64,000 nt of DNA from JANQRA01 sp035550735 (lineage in GTDB: Bacteria > Actinomycetota > Acidimicrobiia > Spongiisociales > ZC4RG35): positions 1 to 64,000 of the forward strand of contig DASZOM010000052.1 in NCBI GenBank assembly GCA_035550735.1, given 5' to 3'. The position numbers were made by a program, and so were the translations under genes. Within the stretch, counting starts at the first letter, position 1. Every line of letters begins with the position of its first letter. Below the pieces are notes generated by a model. The model did no database searches and had not been told where the DNA came from. It saw only the letters and a list, made by a program, of their open reading frames with translations. Shown one piece after another: positions 16,534 to 24,263 of this stretch.

Positions 16534-17970
16534 GTGGCCGTCAACATCAGCCAGGCCAAGCCGCCGTCCAACGGATGGCTCATTGTGTGCACCGTCACCG
16601 CGGTGCTCGCGACCGCGTGCTGGATCGCCGCATTCGCCTACCAGTACCAGTCGACCCGGCCGATCAGCGAGGGCGATGTCTTCGTCTCCGATGCCACCGA
16701 GATCGGCCGCATCGTCGAGTCGTCCGAGTCGGCGGATGATGGGGTGCGCCGCGCCCGCAACCGCTTCGACATCGAGGCGGTCAGCCTGGTCAATCGCTAC
16801 GGTCTGATCGTTGCCTCCACCTCGCAGAGCCTCGACGGCCACCAGGTCGGCAGCCCTCTGCTCCAGCGGGCGGTGAGCAACGGCCGTGTCGCTGCCCTGG
16901 CAGTCGCCATCGATGACCGGCTCGAGATCGACGGGGTCGAGGAATGGCCGCGAGGAAGCATCCTCTATCAGGTGATCGCCCCCCTCGAGTCCGGCGACGG
17001 CCACATCCTGCTCCATTACGACCTCGCCGGTCTGCTGGCTCGTCGCGCCCAGCCCGGTGAGATCCTGCCCGTCACCCTGGAGCTGCTGGCACTCGGGCTC
17101 GTGTTCGGCACGATCGCCGTCGGCAGCTATGTCGGTCACAGCCGATCGATGCGACGCTACCGGGAGATGGTCACGGAGTCCGAGCTGCTCCGGGCCCACT
17201 CCCGCGACCTAGAGGACGCCAACCGCAAACTCGCGGAGGCGAGGCGGGTCGCCGAGATCGCCCGTGACCTGGCGGAGGAGAAGATGCGCATACGGTCCGA
17301 GTTCGTGCTCATGATCAATCACGAACTGCGGACCCCGCTCACCAGTGTGGTGACCGGAGCGGAGCTGGTGCGCGCCGGGGAGCTCAGCGAAGACGAGCAG
17401 ACCGAGGTGATCGAGTCGATCGTGGCCCATGGGCGCCGGCTGACCGAGATCATCGACCAGATCCTGGCGGTGGCACGGATCGAGAACCGGGGCCTCAACT
17501 ACGAGCTCGGCGAGGTGCCGATCTACGACATGTGTGTCGCAGTGGAAGCCGACATGAGAGAAACCGTCGCCGACGACATCTCGGTGCGCACCGACGTGGG
17601 CGCCCTCTCCCTGGTCGTCTCCTCGCTCGTGGAGAATGCCCACACCCACGGGGCATCGAGGGTCGAGGTGAGATGTGACGACCGTTCGCAGACGAGGACG
17701 ATGGTCGAGGTGGGGCATCGCCCCCACCCGGCGGTGTATCTCACCGTCTCCGACAATGGCCCGGGCATCGACCTTCAATTCCTTCCCCGTGTCTTCGAGA
17801 AGTTCGAAAAGAAGAGTTACTCCTCGGGGACCGGTCTCGGCCTCTACATGGTGCGATTGATGGTCGACGCCCTCGGCGGCTCCATCGGCGTCACCACCTC
17901 ACCCAAAGGAACCACATTCCAGATCGTCCTCCCCGCCGTGGTGCACAGCCGGGTGATGGAGACGGTGTGA
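16534..17970 (+). CDS. Sensor histidine kinase coupled to a cupredoxin lipoprotein
   Basis: Starting from the GTG at 16534, the 478-residue protein has a first span (about 14-33), an extracytoplasmic sensor region (about 35-178) and a second span (about 180-200). A coiled linker precedes the HisKA domain with INHELRTPL (His about 263). The ATPase domain contains SSLVENAHTHG, DNGPGID and GTGLGLYMV. All catalytic boxes look intact. No response regulator is adjacent. Its stop overlaps (GTGA) a cupredoxin-like lipoprotein gene, which suggests that the outside domain senses copper, redox state or the lipoprotein itself. The upstream start region is poor in ribosome-site signal, so the start is approximate. 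Confidence 0.87.
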   Translation: MAVNISQAKPPSNGWLIVCTVTAVLATACWIAAFAYQYQSTRPISEGDVFVSDATEIGRIVESSESADDGVRRARNRFDIEAVSLVNRYGLIVASTSQSLDGHQVGSPLLQRAVSNGRVAALAVAIDDRLEIDGVEEWPRGSILYQVIAPLESGDGHILLHYDLAGLLARRAQPGEILPVTLELLALGLVFGTIAVGSYVGHSRSMRRYREMVTESELLRAHSRDLEDANRKLAEARRVAEIARDLAEEKMRIRSEFVLMINHELRTPLTSVVTGAELVRAGELSEDEQTEVIESIVAHGRRLTEIIDQILAVARIENRGLNYELGEVPIYDMCVAVEADMRETVADDISVRTDVGALSLVVSSLVENAHTHGASRVEVRCDDRSQTRTMVEVGHRPHPAVYLTVSDNGPGIDLQFLPRVFEKFEKKSYSSGTGLGLYMVRLMVDALGGSIGVTTSPKGTTFQIVLPAVVHSRVMETV

Positions 17971-18335
17971 GACGGATCGCCGCCGCCGCCCTGGCCAGTC
18001 TCGCCCTGGTGGCATGTGCCGAGTCGGCCGACCCCGGAGTCTTCGATCTCATCGAGTTCTCCATCACCGGGCCGGAACGGCTCGACGCCGGCCCGGCAAC
18101 ACTGACCGTGAACAACGCCGGCGAGTTCTCACATACCCTGGTGGTGACCAACTCGGCAGACGATGTGATCGCGGCCACCCCGCTGATCCCGGGTGGCACG
18201 AGCGTCGAGCTGGACGTCGACCTCGCCCCCGGCAACTATTGGTTCACGTGCCGGATCGTGGCCCAGGACGACGAGGGCAACCTCAGTGACCATTACCTGA
18301 AAGGGATGGCCACCACCGTCGAAGTCACCGGCTGA
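17967..18335 (+). CDS. Cupredoxin-fold lipoprotein
   Basis: The 122-residue protein has a lipoprotein signal (LASLALVACAES, Cys about 17) and a single cupredoxin domain. Possible type 1 copper ligands are the His in GEFSHTLVV, the Cys in NYWFTCRIV, and the His and Met in DHYLKGM. The Cys-to-His spacing is longer than in plastocyanin, so copper binding is likely but not certain. Translation is coupled to the upstream sensor kinase by a GTGA overlap. The gene converges with zwf, with 9 bp between the stops. Confidence 0.8.
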   Translation: MRRIAAAALASLALVACAESADPGVFDLIEFSITGPERLDAGPATLTVNNAGEFSHTLVVTNSADDVIAATPLIPGGTSVELDVDLAPGNYWFTCRIVAQDDEGNLSDHYLKGMATTVEVTG

Positions 18336-18344
18336 GCGGCCGCC

Positions 18345-19730
18345 TCACGGAGTCAGCCAGCCCCAGTCGGCACCGAGGAGCCGATCGGCCTCGCTGGGCC
18401 CGGAGCTGCCCTGCTCGTACTCCACCGGTGTCAGCTCGGCGTCGATCACCGGCTGAACCACCCTCCACGCCTCCATCACCCCGTCGACATGGGCGAACAG
18501 TGACTGGTCGCCTTCGAGAGCCGCGCCGAGCAGCCGGCGATAGGCATCCCGGGTCTCACCCCTGTTGTCCCCGTAGTCGAGCTCGAGGGCAACCGACTCG
18601 CTGACGATGTCGGGCCCCGGCCGCTTCGCCCTCAGCGAGAGGCTGATGCGATCGTCGGGTTTGCTCTGGAAGATGATCCGATTCGGCACCGGCCGCTCGT
18701 GATCGGCGGTGAAGTAGAGACGGGGCGGGGGGACGAGCTCGACGACGGCCTCGGTGACCGTTCGACCCAGGCCCTTGCCGGCGCGGATCAACCAGGGCAC
18801 ACCGGCCCAACGCCAGGAGTCGATCTCGAACCGGGCGGCGAAGTAGGTCTCAGTCCTCGAGTCGGCGGCGACCCCGGGCTCGGAGCGGTAGCCCGAGTAC
18901 TGGCCGACCACGACCTCGGAGGGATCGAGTGGCCGCATCGCCTCGAGAACCTTCACCCGCTCCTCGCGGAGCGCATCGGCTCTTTCGGAAACGGGGGGCT
19001 CCATCGCCAGCAGCGACAGCATCACCAGGAGGTGGTTCTGCACCACGTCGCGCATCGCCCCCACCGAGTCGTAGAAGGCACCACGACCCTCGACCCCAAA
19101 CGCCTCTGTCATCGTGATCTGCACTCCACGGATGAAATGGCGATTCCAGATCGGCTCCAGCATCGTGTTGGAGAACCTGAACACCATCAGGTTCTGAAGC
19201 GCCTCCTTCCCCAGGAAGTGGTCGATTCGGTAGACCCGATCCTCGGGATAGTGACGATGCACGATGCGGGTCAGCTCCTCGGCACTGGCCGTGTCCCTCC
19301 CGAACGGCTTCTCGACCACGACCCGGCCGGACTCGTTGAGACCGGCAGACGCCAGACCCTCGACCACGTCGTCGAACAGATCCGGTGGGATGGCCAGATA
19401 GGCCACGGAGCAGGTCCGGTCCGCGATCTCCTTCCTGATCGCATCGAAGGTCGCCCGTTCCCGGTAGTCACCGGGAACGTGAACGAGCCGTGAGGCGAAG
19501 CCCTCGAAGACCTCCTCGTCGATGTCGACATCCGCTTCCTCGAGCGCCGCTCGGGCCCTCTTTCGCAGCGCCGTCGAGTCCTCGTCGGATCGGCTCACCC
19601 CGACCACGGGGATGTCCAAGACACCCTCCGCGGCCAGGTCGTAGAGGGCGGGTATCAGCCGTCGCCGGGCCAGGTCCCCGGTTATCCCGAAGAAGATGAA
19701 GGCATCGGCGCTGGCATGGGTCACCACCAC
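18345..19730 (-). CDS. zwf: Glucose-6-phosphate 1-dehydrogenase
   Basis: The 461-residue protein is a full-length G6PD. The coenzyme-binding motif is FFGITGDLARRRLIP (about 12-26), the substrate-binding signature is YRIDHFLGKEALQNLM (about 165-180), and the conserved EKPFGRD lies before it. It oxidises glucose 6-phosphate to the lactone and makes NADPH at the head of the pentose phosphate pathway. The usual partners (gnd, opcA, tal) are not beside it, so here it stands alone between two cupredoxin genes. The start is one of several adjacent GTG codons at 19730. Confidence 0.96.
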   Translation of the reverse strand: MVVTHASADAFIFFGITGDLARRRLIPALYDLAAEGVLDIPVVGVSRSDEDSTALRKRARAALEEADVDIDEEVFEGFASRLVHVPGDYRERATFDAIRKEIADRTCSVAYLAIPPDLFDDVVEGLASAGLNESGRVVVEKPFGRDTASAEELTRIVHRHYPEDRVYRIDHFLGKEALQNLMVFRFSNTMLEPIWNRHFIRGVQITMTEAFGVEGRGAFYDSVGAMRDVVQNHLLVMLSLLAMEPPVSERADALREERVKVLEAMRPLDPSEVVVGQYSGYRSEPGVAADSRTETYFAARFEIDSWRWAGVPWLIRAGKGLGRTVTEAVVELVPPPRLYFTADHERPVPNRIIFQSKPDDRISLSLRAKRPGPDIVSESVALELDYGDNRGETRDAYRRLLGAALEGDQSLFAHVDGVMEAWRVVQPVIDAELTPVEYEQGSSGPSEADRLLGADWGWLTP

Positions 19731-19777
19731 AAGTTACCGGCGTGGCCGGGGTCGACAGCCCGGGGCCTGCCAGAGAC

Positions 19778-20131
19778 TCAGCCCTCGACGACGAGGGTGC
19801 CCGTCATCTGCGGGTGGAACTTGCAGAAGTAGTTGAACTCTCCCGCCTGCTCGAAGGTGAACTCGAAGGTCCCGCCCGGTGAGATGGACTCGCTGTCGAA
19901 CAGGTCGTCCTCGGAGGTGAACGTGTGCGACACGCCGTCCTCGTTGGTCACGGTGACGGTGGTGCCGACCGCCACCGAGTCCGGGGCGTCGAAGGCGCTG
20001 TCCGCGATGCGGATCGCGGCCCCGTCGCCGTCGGAAGACCCGCCGGAGCCATCTCCGGAACCGTCGCCGCCACACGCCGCCAGGACCAGGGCGACAGACA
20101 TCGCCATCACCAGCTTGCGGGCTCTTCTCAT
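19778..20131 (-). CDS. Plastocyanin-like blue copper lipoprotein
   Basis: The protein, about 117 residues long, has a lipobox (ALVLAACGGD) and a Gly/Ser/Asp linker. A compact cupredoxin domain follows with the type 1 copper ligands in order: His in GVSHTFTS, then Cys, His and Met in FCKFHPQMTG. This spacing is that of plastocyanin and amicyanin, so it should carry one electron at the outer face of the membrane. The second ATG (20131) is preferred because AGGAAGGA lies 6 bases upstream of it. No oxidase or reductase partner is adjacent. Confidence 0.9.
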   Translation of the reverse strand: MRRARKLVMAMSVALVLAACGGDGSGDGSGGSSDGDGAAIRIADSAFDAPDSVAVGTTVTVTNEDGVSHTFTSEDDLFDSESISPGGTFEFTFEQAGEFNYFCKFHPQMTGTLVVEG

Positions 20132-20207
20132 GCTCATTCCTTCCTCACAGACTGTGATCGGATATACGCGCCAAGCCCCCGAATGGTTCGGCCATCGGGA
20201 CCGCGGC

Positions 20208-21134
20208 TTAGCGGTCGCGCCTCTCGGCGGAGCGCCGGCCCTCCTGGTATCGGCTCAGGGCGCTGCGGATGTCGATCGCACCCTCGGCAGATGCGGTGCT
20301 CGGCTCGTCCTGGGTCACTTCGAAGTTCTCCCCCGGGACCCGAACCCTCAAGGTCGTGGTGGTCGCCAGCCGCTCGCCGCGGTCGGGCCGTGGAGCCTGC
20401 TCGACCGGCCCGTGCTCGTTCCCTCCCTTGTCGGCCCGGGAGGCGGGCCGCTCCGAAGATCTCGGCTTGGTCAGCAGCGGGCCGAAGACCTCGGCGAGGA
20501 ACTGCTCCGCCTCGGCTCTCGCCGTCTCGGTCATCGCCACCACGTGCTCCGGAGACCGCCGTCGGCTCTCGTAGCTGGTCAGGTCGACCGTCAACTCCTC
20601 GGCCGGCCTCTCGGAGACGTCGGGGCGGGCACGCATCGGGTTGAAGATTCCGGAGTCCCCGTCGTCATCGCGCCAGGGAGACCGTGGGCTCTCACCGTCA
20701 CGGCTCAGATATCGGGCGGGGATCGTGACCCGAGCGGTCGTTCCGGGTACGGCCGGGACCAGCTTGACACCGATGCCGAGCCTGTGAGCCAGTCGCGCCA
20801 CCAGTTGGATCCCCATCGTCGGCGTCGCCGGATCGGATGCAACGGCGCTGGGATCCTCGAGCTGTCGATTGATGAGCGCGATCATCGACTCGGGGATGCC
20901 GACCCCATGGTCCGAGATGGTGATCAGATAGTCGTCATGGGTGAAGAGCCCGGCCACCCTCACTCGATCTCCCGGGTCGGAGAATGCAACCGCGTTCTCC
21001 GCCAGCTCCGCAAGGATCTGAGCGAGACCGCTGACCGCCTCCGTCGCGATGCCGGTCGGCTCCACGGTGGCCATCTCGACGCGTCGATCATCGATGCCGG
21101 CCGTTGCGATGTGGAGGAGGTCGGCGACGTCCAT
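20208..21134 (-). CDS. Stand-alone CvnA-like ATPase domain protein
   Basis: The protein, about 308 residues long, aligns with the C-terminal half of the conservon kinase at 24260-25810. It begins at the point where that kinase's ATPase domain begins, with QILAELAENAVAFSDP (N-box), ISDHGVGIPE (G1) and TPTMGIQLVARLAHRLG (G2). It has no membrane span, HAMP or phospho-acceptor region. A long disordered middle ends in IRSALSRYQEGRRSAERR, which matches the kinase tail IRSALAAYDRGRRAAAE. It may be an anti-sigma-like or trans-acting ATPase partner. The start could be ATG 21134 or GTG 21140; neither has a strong ribosome site. It is divergent from the PAS protein gene at 21237. Confidence 0.75.
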   Translation of the reverse strand: MDVADLLHIATAGIDDRRVEMATVEPTGIATEAVSGLAQILAELAENAVAFSDPGDRVRVAGLFTHDDYLITISDHGVGIPESMIALINRQLEDPSAVASDPATPTMGIQLVARLAHRLGIGVKLVPAVPGTTARVTIPARYLSRDGESPRSPWRDDDGDSGIFNPMRARPDVSERPAEELTVDLTSYESRRRSPEHVVAMTETARAEAEQFLAEVFGPLLTKPRSSERPASRADKGGNEHGPVEQAPRPDRGERLATTTTLRVRVPGENFEVTQDEPSTASAEGAIDIRSALSRYQEGRRSAERRDR

Positions 21135-21236
21135 CTCCACGAACCCTAATTCTCGGCAGAACTCCCACCAAGGACCCCCAAAAACCCTCGACGCGAGACA
21201 CCAGGGATCGGGAAGCCGGGGCTCTAAGGTGCTGCC

Positions 21237-22871
21237 ATGTCGAAGGTCTCGAGACTGCGACGCCGGGGACGGGGGCGGGCTCGTCGTCACAGCGCCCTCG
21301 ACTCTCGCACCTTCGCCATCCGCCACCGCTTCGGACTGATCGTGGCCTGGGCACACGTTCCCGCATTGGCCGCCACCGGCCTCATCCTCGGCAAGGAGGT
21401 CTTCGAGGTGGCGGTCGCATCCTTGACTCTCATCGCCATGGCGGCTCTGGGGACGATCGCCCGGAGACGGGCATTGGCAGCCGCCTCGGTCGCCTTCGCC
21501 CTGATCACGTCGTCCGGGATCCTGGTCTACTTCACCGACGGCGTCACCGTCGCCCACTTCCACTTCTTCGTGGTGATCACGGCGGTCTCCTTCTACCGGG
21601 ACTGGCGCACCCTCGCCGTGGCGGTGAGCTACGTGATCGCCTACCAGTTCAGCGCGGGGCTGGTCACCATGACCGAGACCCAGCCCGACGCGGTGGTGAC
21701 GCCGGTATGGTGGGCGACGATCCATTCCGCTGCGATCGTGCTGCTGTCCCTCGTCCTGTTCGCCGGTTGGAGGCTGACCGCACGCACCGAGGACATCATC
21801 TCGGGTGGCGACCTCCGCTATCGGCTGAGCTTCGAAGAGGCGCCGGTGGGCATGGCCCTGGTACAGCCCTCGGGTGTCTTCGTCCAGGTCAACCAGGCCC
21901 TGGCCGACCTGATCGGTCACGACATGTCCCACTTCCGGGGGCGGAACGTCCGCAGCGTGGTGCACGGTGACGATCTGGCCGTGCTCGGCGAAGCCTGGGA
22001 GGAGATGGGCAATGGCACCAGCCATCACTCCGAGGCCTGGCTCCGCTGTCTCACCTCCGATGGCCACACCGTTTGGGCGATGGCATCCCTGTCTCTCGTT
22101 CCCTGGACCGTGGACCAGCCGGCAATCGTCGTCCTGACACTCGAGGACGCGACCCAGTCGTACCTCGAGCAGCACCGTCTCCAGACGCTGATCGCGGGGC
22201 GGGACGAGTTCGTCGCCCAGATCGGCGACGAGTTGAGAGGCTCGCTGGATCAGGTGCTCGAGCTCACCGCGGATGGCGGGAGCGGCGGCAGGGACGTGCT
22301 TCGCCGGATCGAGAGACACACCCGTGACGTGGCCTCGATCGTCGACGACCTGATGGTCTCCGCCCGTCCCGACTTCCCGGTGGTCGCCGGGCCTTTGGAT
22401 GCCGGCGAGATCTGCCGCAAGGTGCTCGCCACCCTTCCCGGCGCCCGGGCAATCGAGCTCGAAATCGACTCGACCGAGCTCTGGGCCGATCCGGTCCTCA
22501 CCCGCCAGGTGCTGGTCAACCTGGTGGACAATGCCGTCCGCTACGGAGGGCCCAACGTGCACATCCGCACGGTGAGATCGGGTCCGGACACGGTCATCCA
22601 GGTCAGCGATGACGGCCCGGAAGTGCCCGAGTCGGAGCGTGACCGGCTCTTCAACGGAGACTTGCGCGGTGGCCATCCCACCACACGCCCGGCCTCGGTG
22701 GGACTGAGCCTCACCGTGGCCCGCCACCTGGCCCTGCGCATGGACGGCGAGCTCGCCTACCGACGCACCGTCGACCATCGGAACCAATTCGAGCTGAGAC
22801 TCCCCTCAGAGCAGATCACGGTGCTGGAGAAGCCCCGCCTGGTCGACGACCGGGTGGACATCCCGGCCTGA
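21237..22871 (+). CDS. Membrane PAS protein with histidine-kinase-like domain lacking the His
   Basis: The 544-residue protein has about five to six spans (residues 30-178), a PAS domain (about 195-305) and a kinase-like core. At the H-box the usual SHELRTPL is replaced by GDELRGSL, with Asp331 at the phospho-acceptor position. The ATPase domain keeps LVNLVDNAVRYGG (N-box) and VGLSLTVARHLA (G2-like), but the G1 box reads DDGPEVPE, with Glu for Gly. It probably binds ATP weakly or not at all and works as a sensor or scaffold rather than an autokinase. It converges with the cvnD gene, 24 bp away, and is divergent from the CvnA-like ATPase gene. Confidence 0.82.
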   Translation: MSKVSRLRRRGRGRARRHSALDSRTFAIRHRFGLIVAWAHVPALAATGLILGKEVFEVAVASLTLIAMAALGTIARRRALAAASVAFALITSSGILVYFTDGVTVAHFHFFVVITAVSFYRDWRTLAVAVSYVIAYQFSAGLVTMTETQPDAVVTPVWWATIHSAAIVLLSLVLFAGWRLTARTEDIISGGDLRYRLSFEEAPVGMALVQPSGVFVQVNQALADLIGHDMSHFRGRNVRSVVHGDDLAVLGEAWEEMGNGTSHHSEAWLRCLTSDGHTVWAMASLSLVPWTVDQPAIVVLTLEDATQSYLEQHRLQTLIAGRDEFVAQIGDELRGSLDQVLELTADGGSGGRDVLRRIERHTRDVASIVDDLMVSARPDFPVVAGPLDAGEICRKVLATLPGARAIELEIDSTELWADPVLTRQVLVNLVDNAVRYGGPNVHIRTVRSGPDTVIQVSDDGPEVPESERDRLFNGDLRGGHPTTRPASVGLSLTVARHLALRMDGELAYRRTVDHRNQFELRLPSEQITVLEKPRLVDDRVDIPA

Positions 22872-22895
22872 CCGAAGCGCGGCGGCACCCACCCC

Positions 22896-23483
22896 TCAGT
22901 TCGAGGAGGCGCTGCTCCCGACACGGTCCAGGGCATGCTCGACCAGGGCGACGAGGACTCTCTGCACATCCACCCTGACCCGGGCGTCGCAGTACATGAT
23001 GGGGACGTCGGGCGCGACCTGGAGTGCGTGGCGCACCTCGTCGATGCCGTGCAGCTTCCGCCCGTGGAACGTGTTGATGGCGACCACGAAGGGTGTGCCC
23101 CGTTTCTCGAAGAAGTCGACGGCGGCGAAGCCTGCCTCGATACGTCTGGTGTCGATGAGCACCACCGCCCCGATCGCCCCCCGGGCAAGCTCGTTCCACA
23201 TGAAGTGGAATCGATCCTGGCCGGGTGTCCCGAACAGGTAGAGGACCAGCTGGTGCTTGAGACTGATTCGACCGAAGTCCATCGCGACCGTGGTCATCGT
23301 CTTGGTGCCGTCGTCGAAGAGGTCGTCGATCCCGGAGCTGGCCTCGGTGATCAGGGCCTCGCTGCGCAAGGGCTCGATCTCCGAGATCGCCCCCACGAAA
23401 GTCGTCTTGCCCACGCCGAAGCCACCCGCCACGACGATCTTCACCGGGGTCAGCCCGGTTCGCTCAGAGCGACCTGATGCCAT
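22896..23483 (-). CDS. cvnD: Conservon Ras-like GTPase CvnD
   Basis: The 195-residue protein shows the small-GTPase boxes of the conservon family: GGFGVGKTTF (G1), FGTPGQDRF (G3) and VVAINTF (G4 variant with Asn). The ATG at 23483 is chosen for its GGAAGG site 6 bases upstream; it lies 20 bp inside the cvnC gene. In Streptomyces, CvnA-B-C-D form a membrane signalling complex that resembles G-protein-coupled systems and affects development and secondary metabolism. It is the last gene of this cluster. Confidence 0.92.
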   Translation of the reverse strand: MASGRSERTGLTPVKIVVAGGFGVGKTTFVGAISEIEPLRSEALITEASSGIDDLFDDGTKTMTTVAMDFGRISLKHQLVLYLFGTPGQDRFHFMWNELARGAIGAVVLIDTRRIEAGFAAVDFFEKRGTPFVVAINTFHGRKLHGIDEVRHALQVAPDVPIMYCDARVRVDVQRVLVALVEHALDRVGSSASSN

Positions 23484-23847
23484 CGAGAACCTTCCGGAGG
23501 AGGTCTTTGTAACCATCACTGTCACCGTCGGTGGTCGCCGAGGGTGGATCGGTGATGGTGACCGCCCCCTTCTCGCGAAGGTCCGCGACCAGCACCCGCA
23601 CCACCCCGATGGGGACCTCGAGCAGTGCTGCCAGCTCGATTATGGCCGTCTCCTCGCGACTGATGGCCAGGATCTCGGCCATCTCCCACCTCAACTGTCG
23701 CCGCATCCGCAGACCGGAGGGGGTGGTGGCGACCAGGGCTTCCAATGCGATCAGTGGCCGTTCCGCACCGGTTCGGCCCCCGGTGAGTGTGTAGGGCCGG
23801 ACGATCCGCCCCCCCGCCTCGGGCCCGGGAGCCTCCGGCAGGGTCAT
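23464..23847 (-). CDS. cvnC: Conservon DUF742 protein CvnC
   Basis: The 127-residue protein has the DUF742 opening RIVRPYTLTGGRT and a winged-helix-like core (WEMAEILAISREETAIIELA, then VRVLVADLREKGAV). It is the fixed third member of conservons and probably links the Roadblock protein to the GTPase. ATGA overlap with the upstream Roadblock gene and 20-bp overlap with cvnD indicate one transcript and coupled translation. Confidence 0.92.
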   Translation of the reverse strand: MTLPEAPGPEAGGRIVRPYTLTGGRTGAERPLIALEALVATTPSGLRMRRQLRWEMAEILAISREETAIIELAALLEVPIGVVRVLVADLREKGAVTITDPPSATTDGDSDGYKDLLRKVLDGIRSL

Positions 23848-24263
23848 TCCGCCTCGACCAGCAGCGCCTTGAGCTCTTCGCGGACGTCGGCGGTGAGGCT
23901 GTCACCCACCCGTTGGACGAAAATCGACATCTCGAAGGCGATCGCCCCCATGTCGATGTCCTTCTCGGTCAGACAGCAGATCAAAGAGCCGTCCCGGATC
24001 CCGGTCACGAACAGCCATCCGTTCTGCATCTCGATGATCACGTTGGAGACCGGACCGGCCCCGAACCGCCCGGCCGATCCGTAGGCGAGACCGATCATCC
24101 CCGAGGATACGGCGGCAAGCCGCTCGGCAGTCTCCCGATCGACACCCTCGGACTTGGCCAGGGCCAGCCCGTCGGAGGAGACCACCACCGCCTGTCTGAT
24201 GCCGGGCACGGTGTCGCAGAGACGACCGAGCAGCCAATTCAGGTTGTCTGCCGCCGAAGTCAA
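23844..24263 (-). CDS. cvnB: Conservon Roadblock/LC7 protein CvnB
   Basis: The 139-residue protein is a single Roadblock/LC7 domain, with the strands IRQAVVVSSDGLALAKS and NVIIEMQNGWLFVTGI. Such proteins act as GTPase-activating or scaffold partners of the Ras-like GTPase. It starts with TTG inside the stop of the kinase gene (TTGA overlap), preceded by GGGAGAGGG. Confidence 0.92.
   Translation of the reverse strand: MTSAADNLNWLLGRLCDTVPGIRQAVVVSSDGLALAKSEGVDRETAERLAAVSSGMIGLAYGSAGRFGAGPVSNVIIEMQNGWLFVTGIRDGSLICCLTEKDIDMGAIAFEMSIFVQRVGDSLTADVREELKALLVEAE

Noticed and set aside
21135..22787. N-terminal extension of the CvnA-like ATPase frame to about 859 codons
   Set aside because: The extension is antisense to the PAS protein gene and has shadow composition; homology begins only at about 21134.
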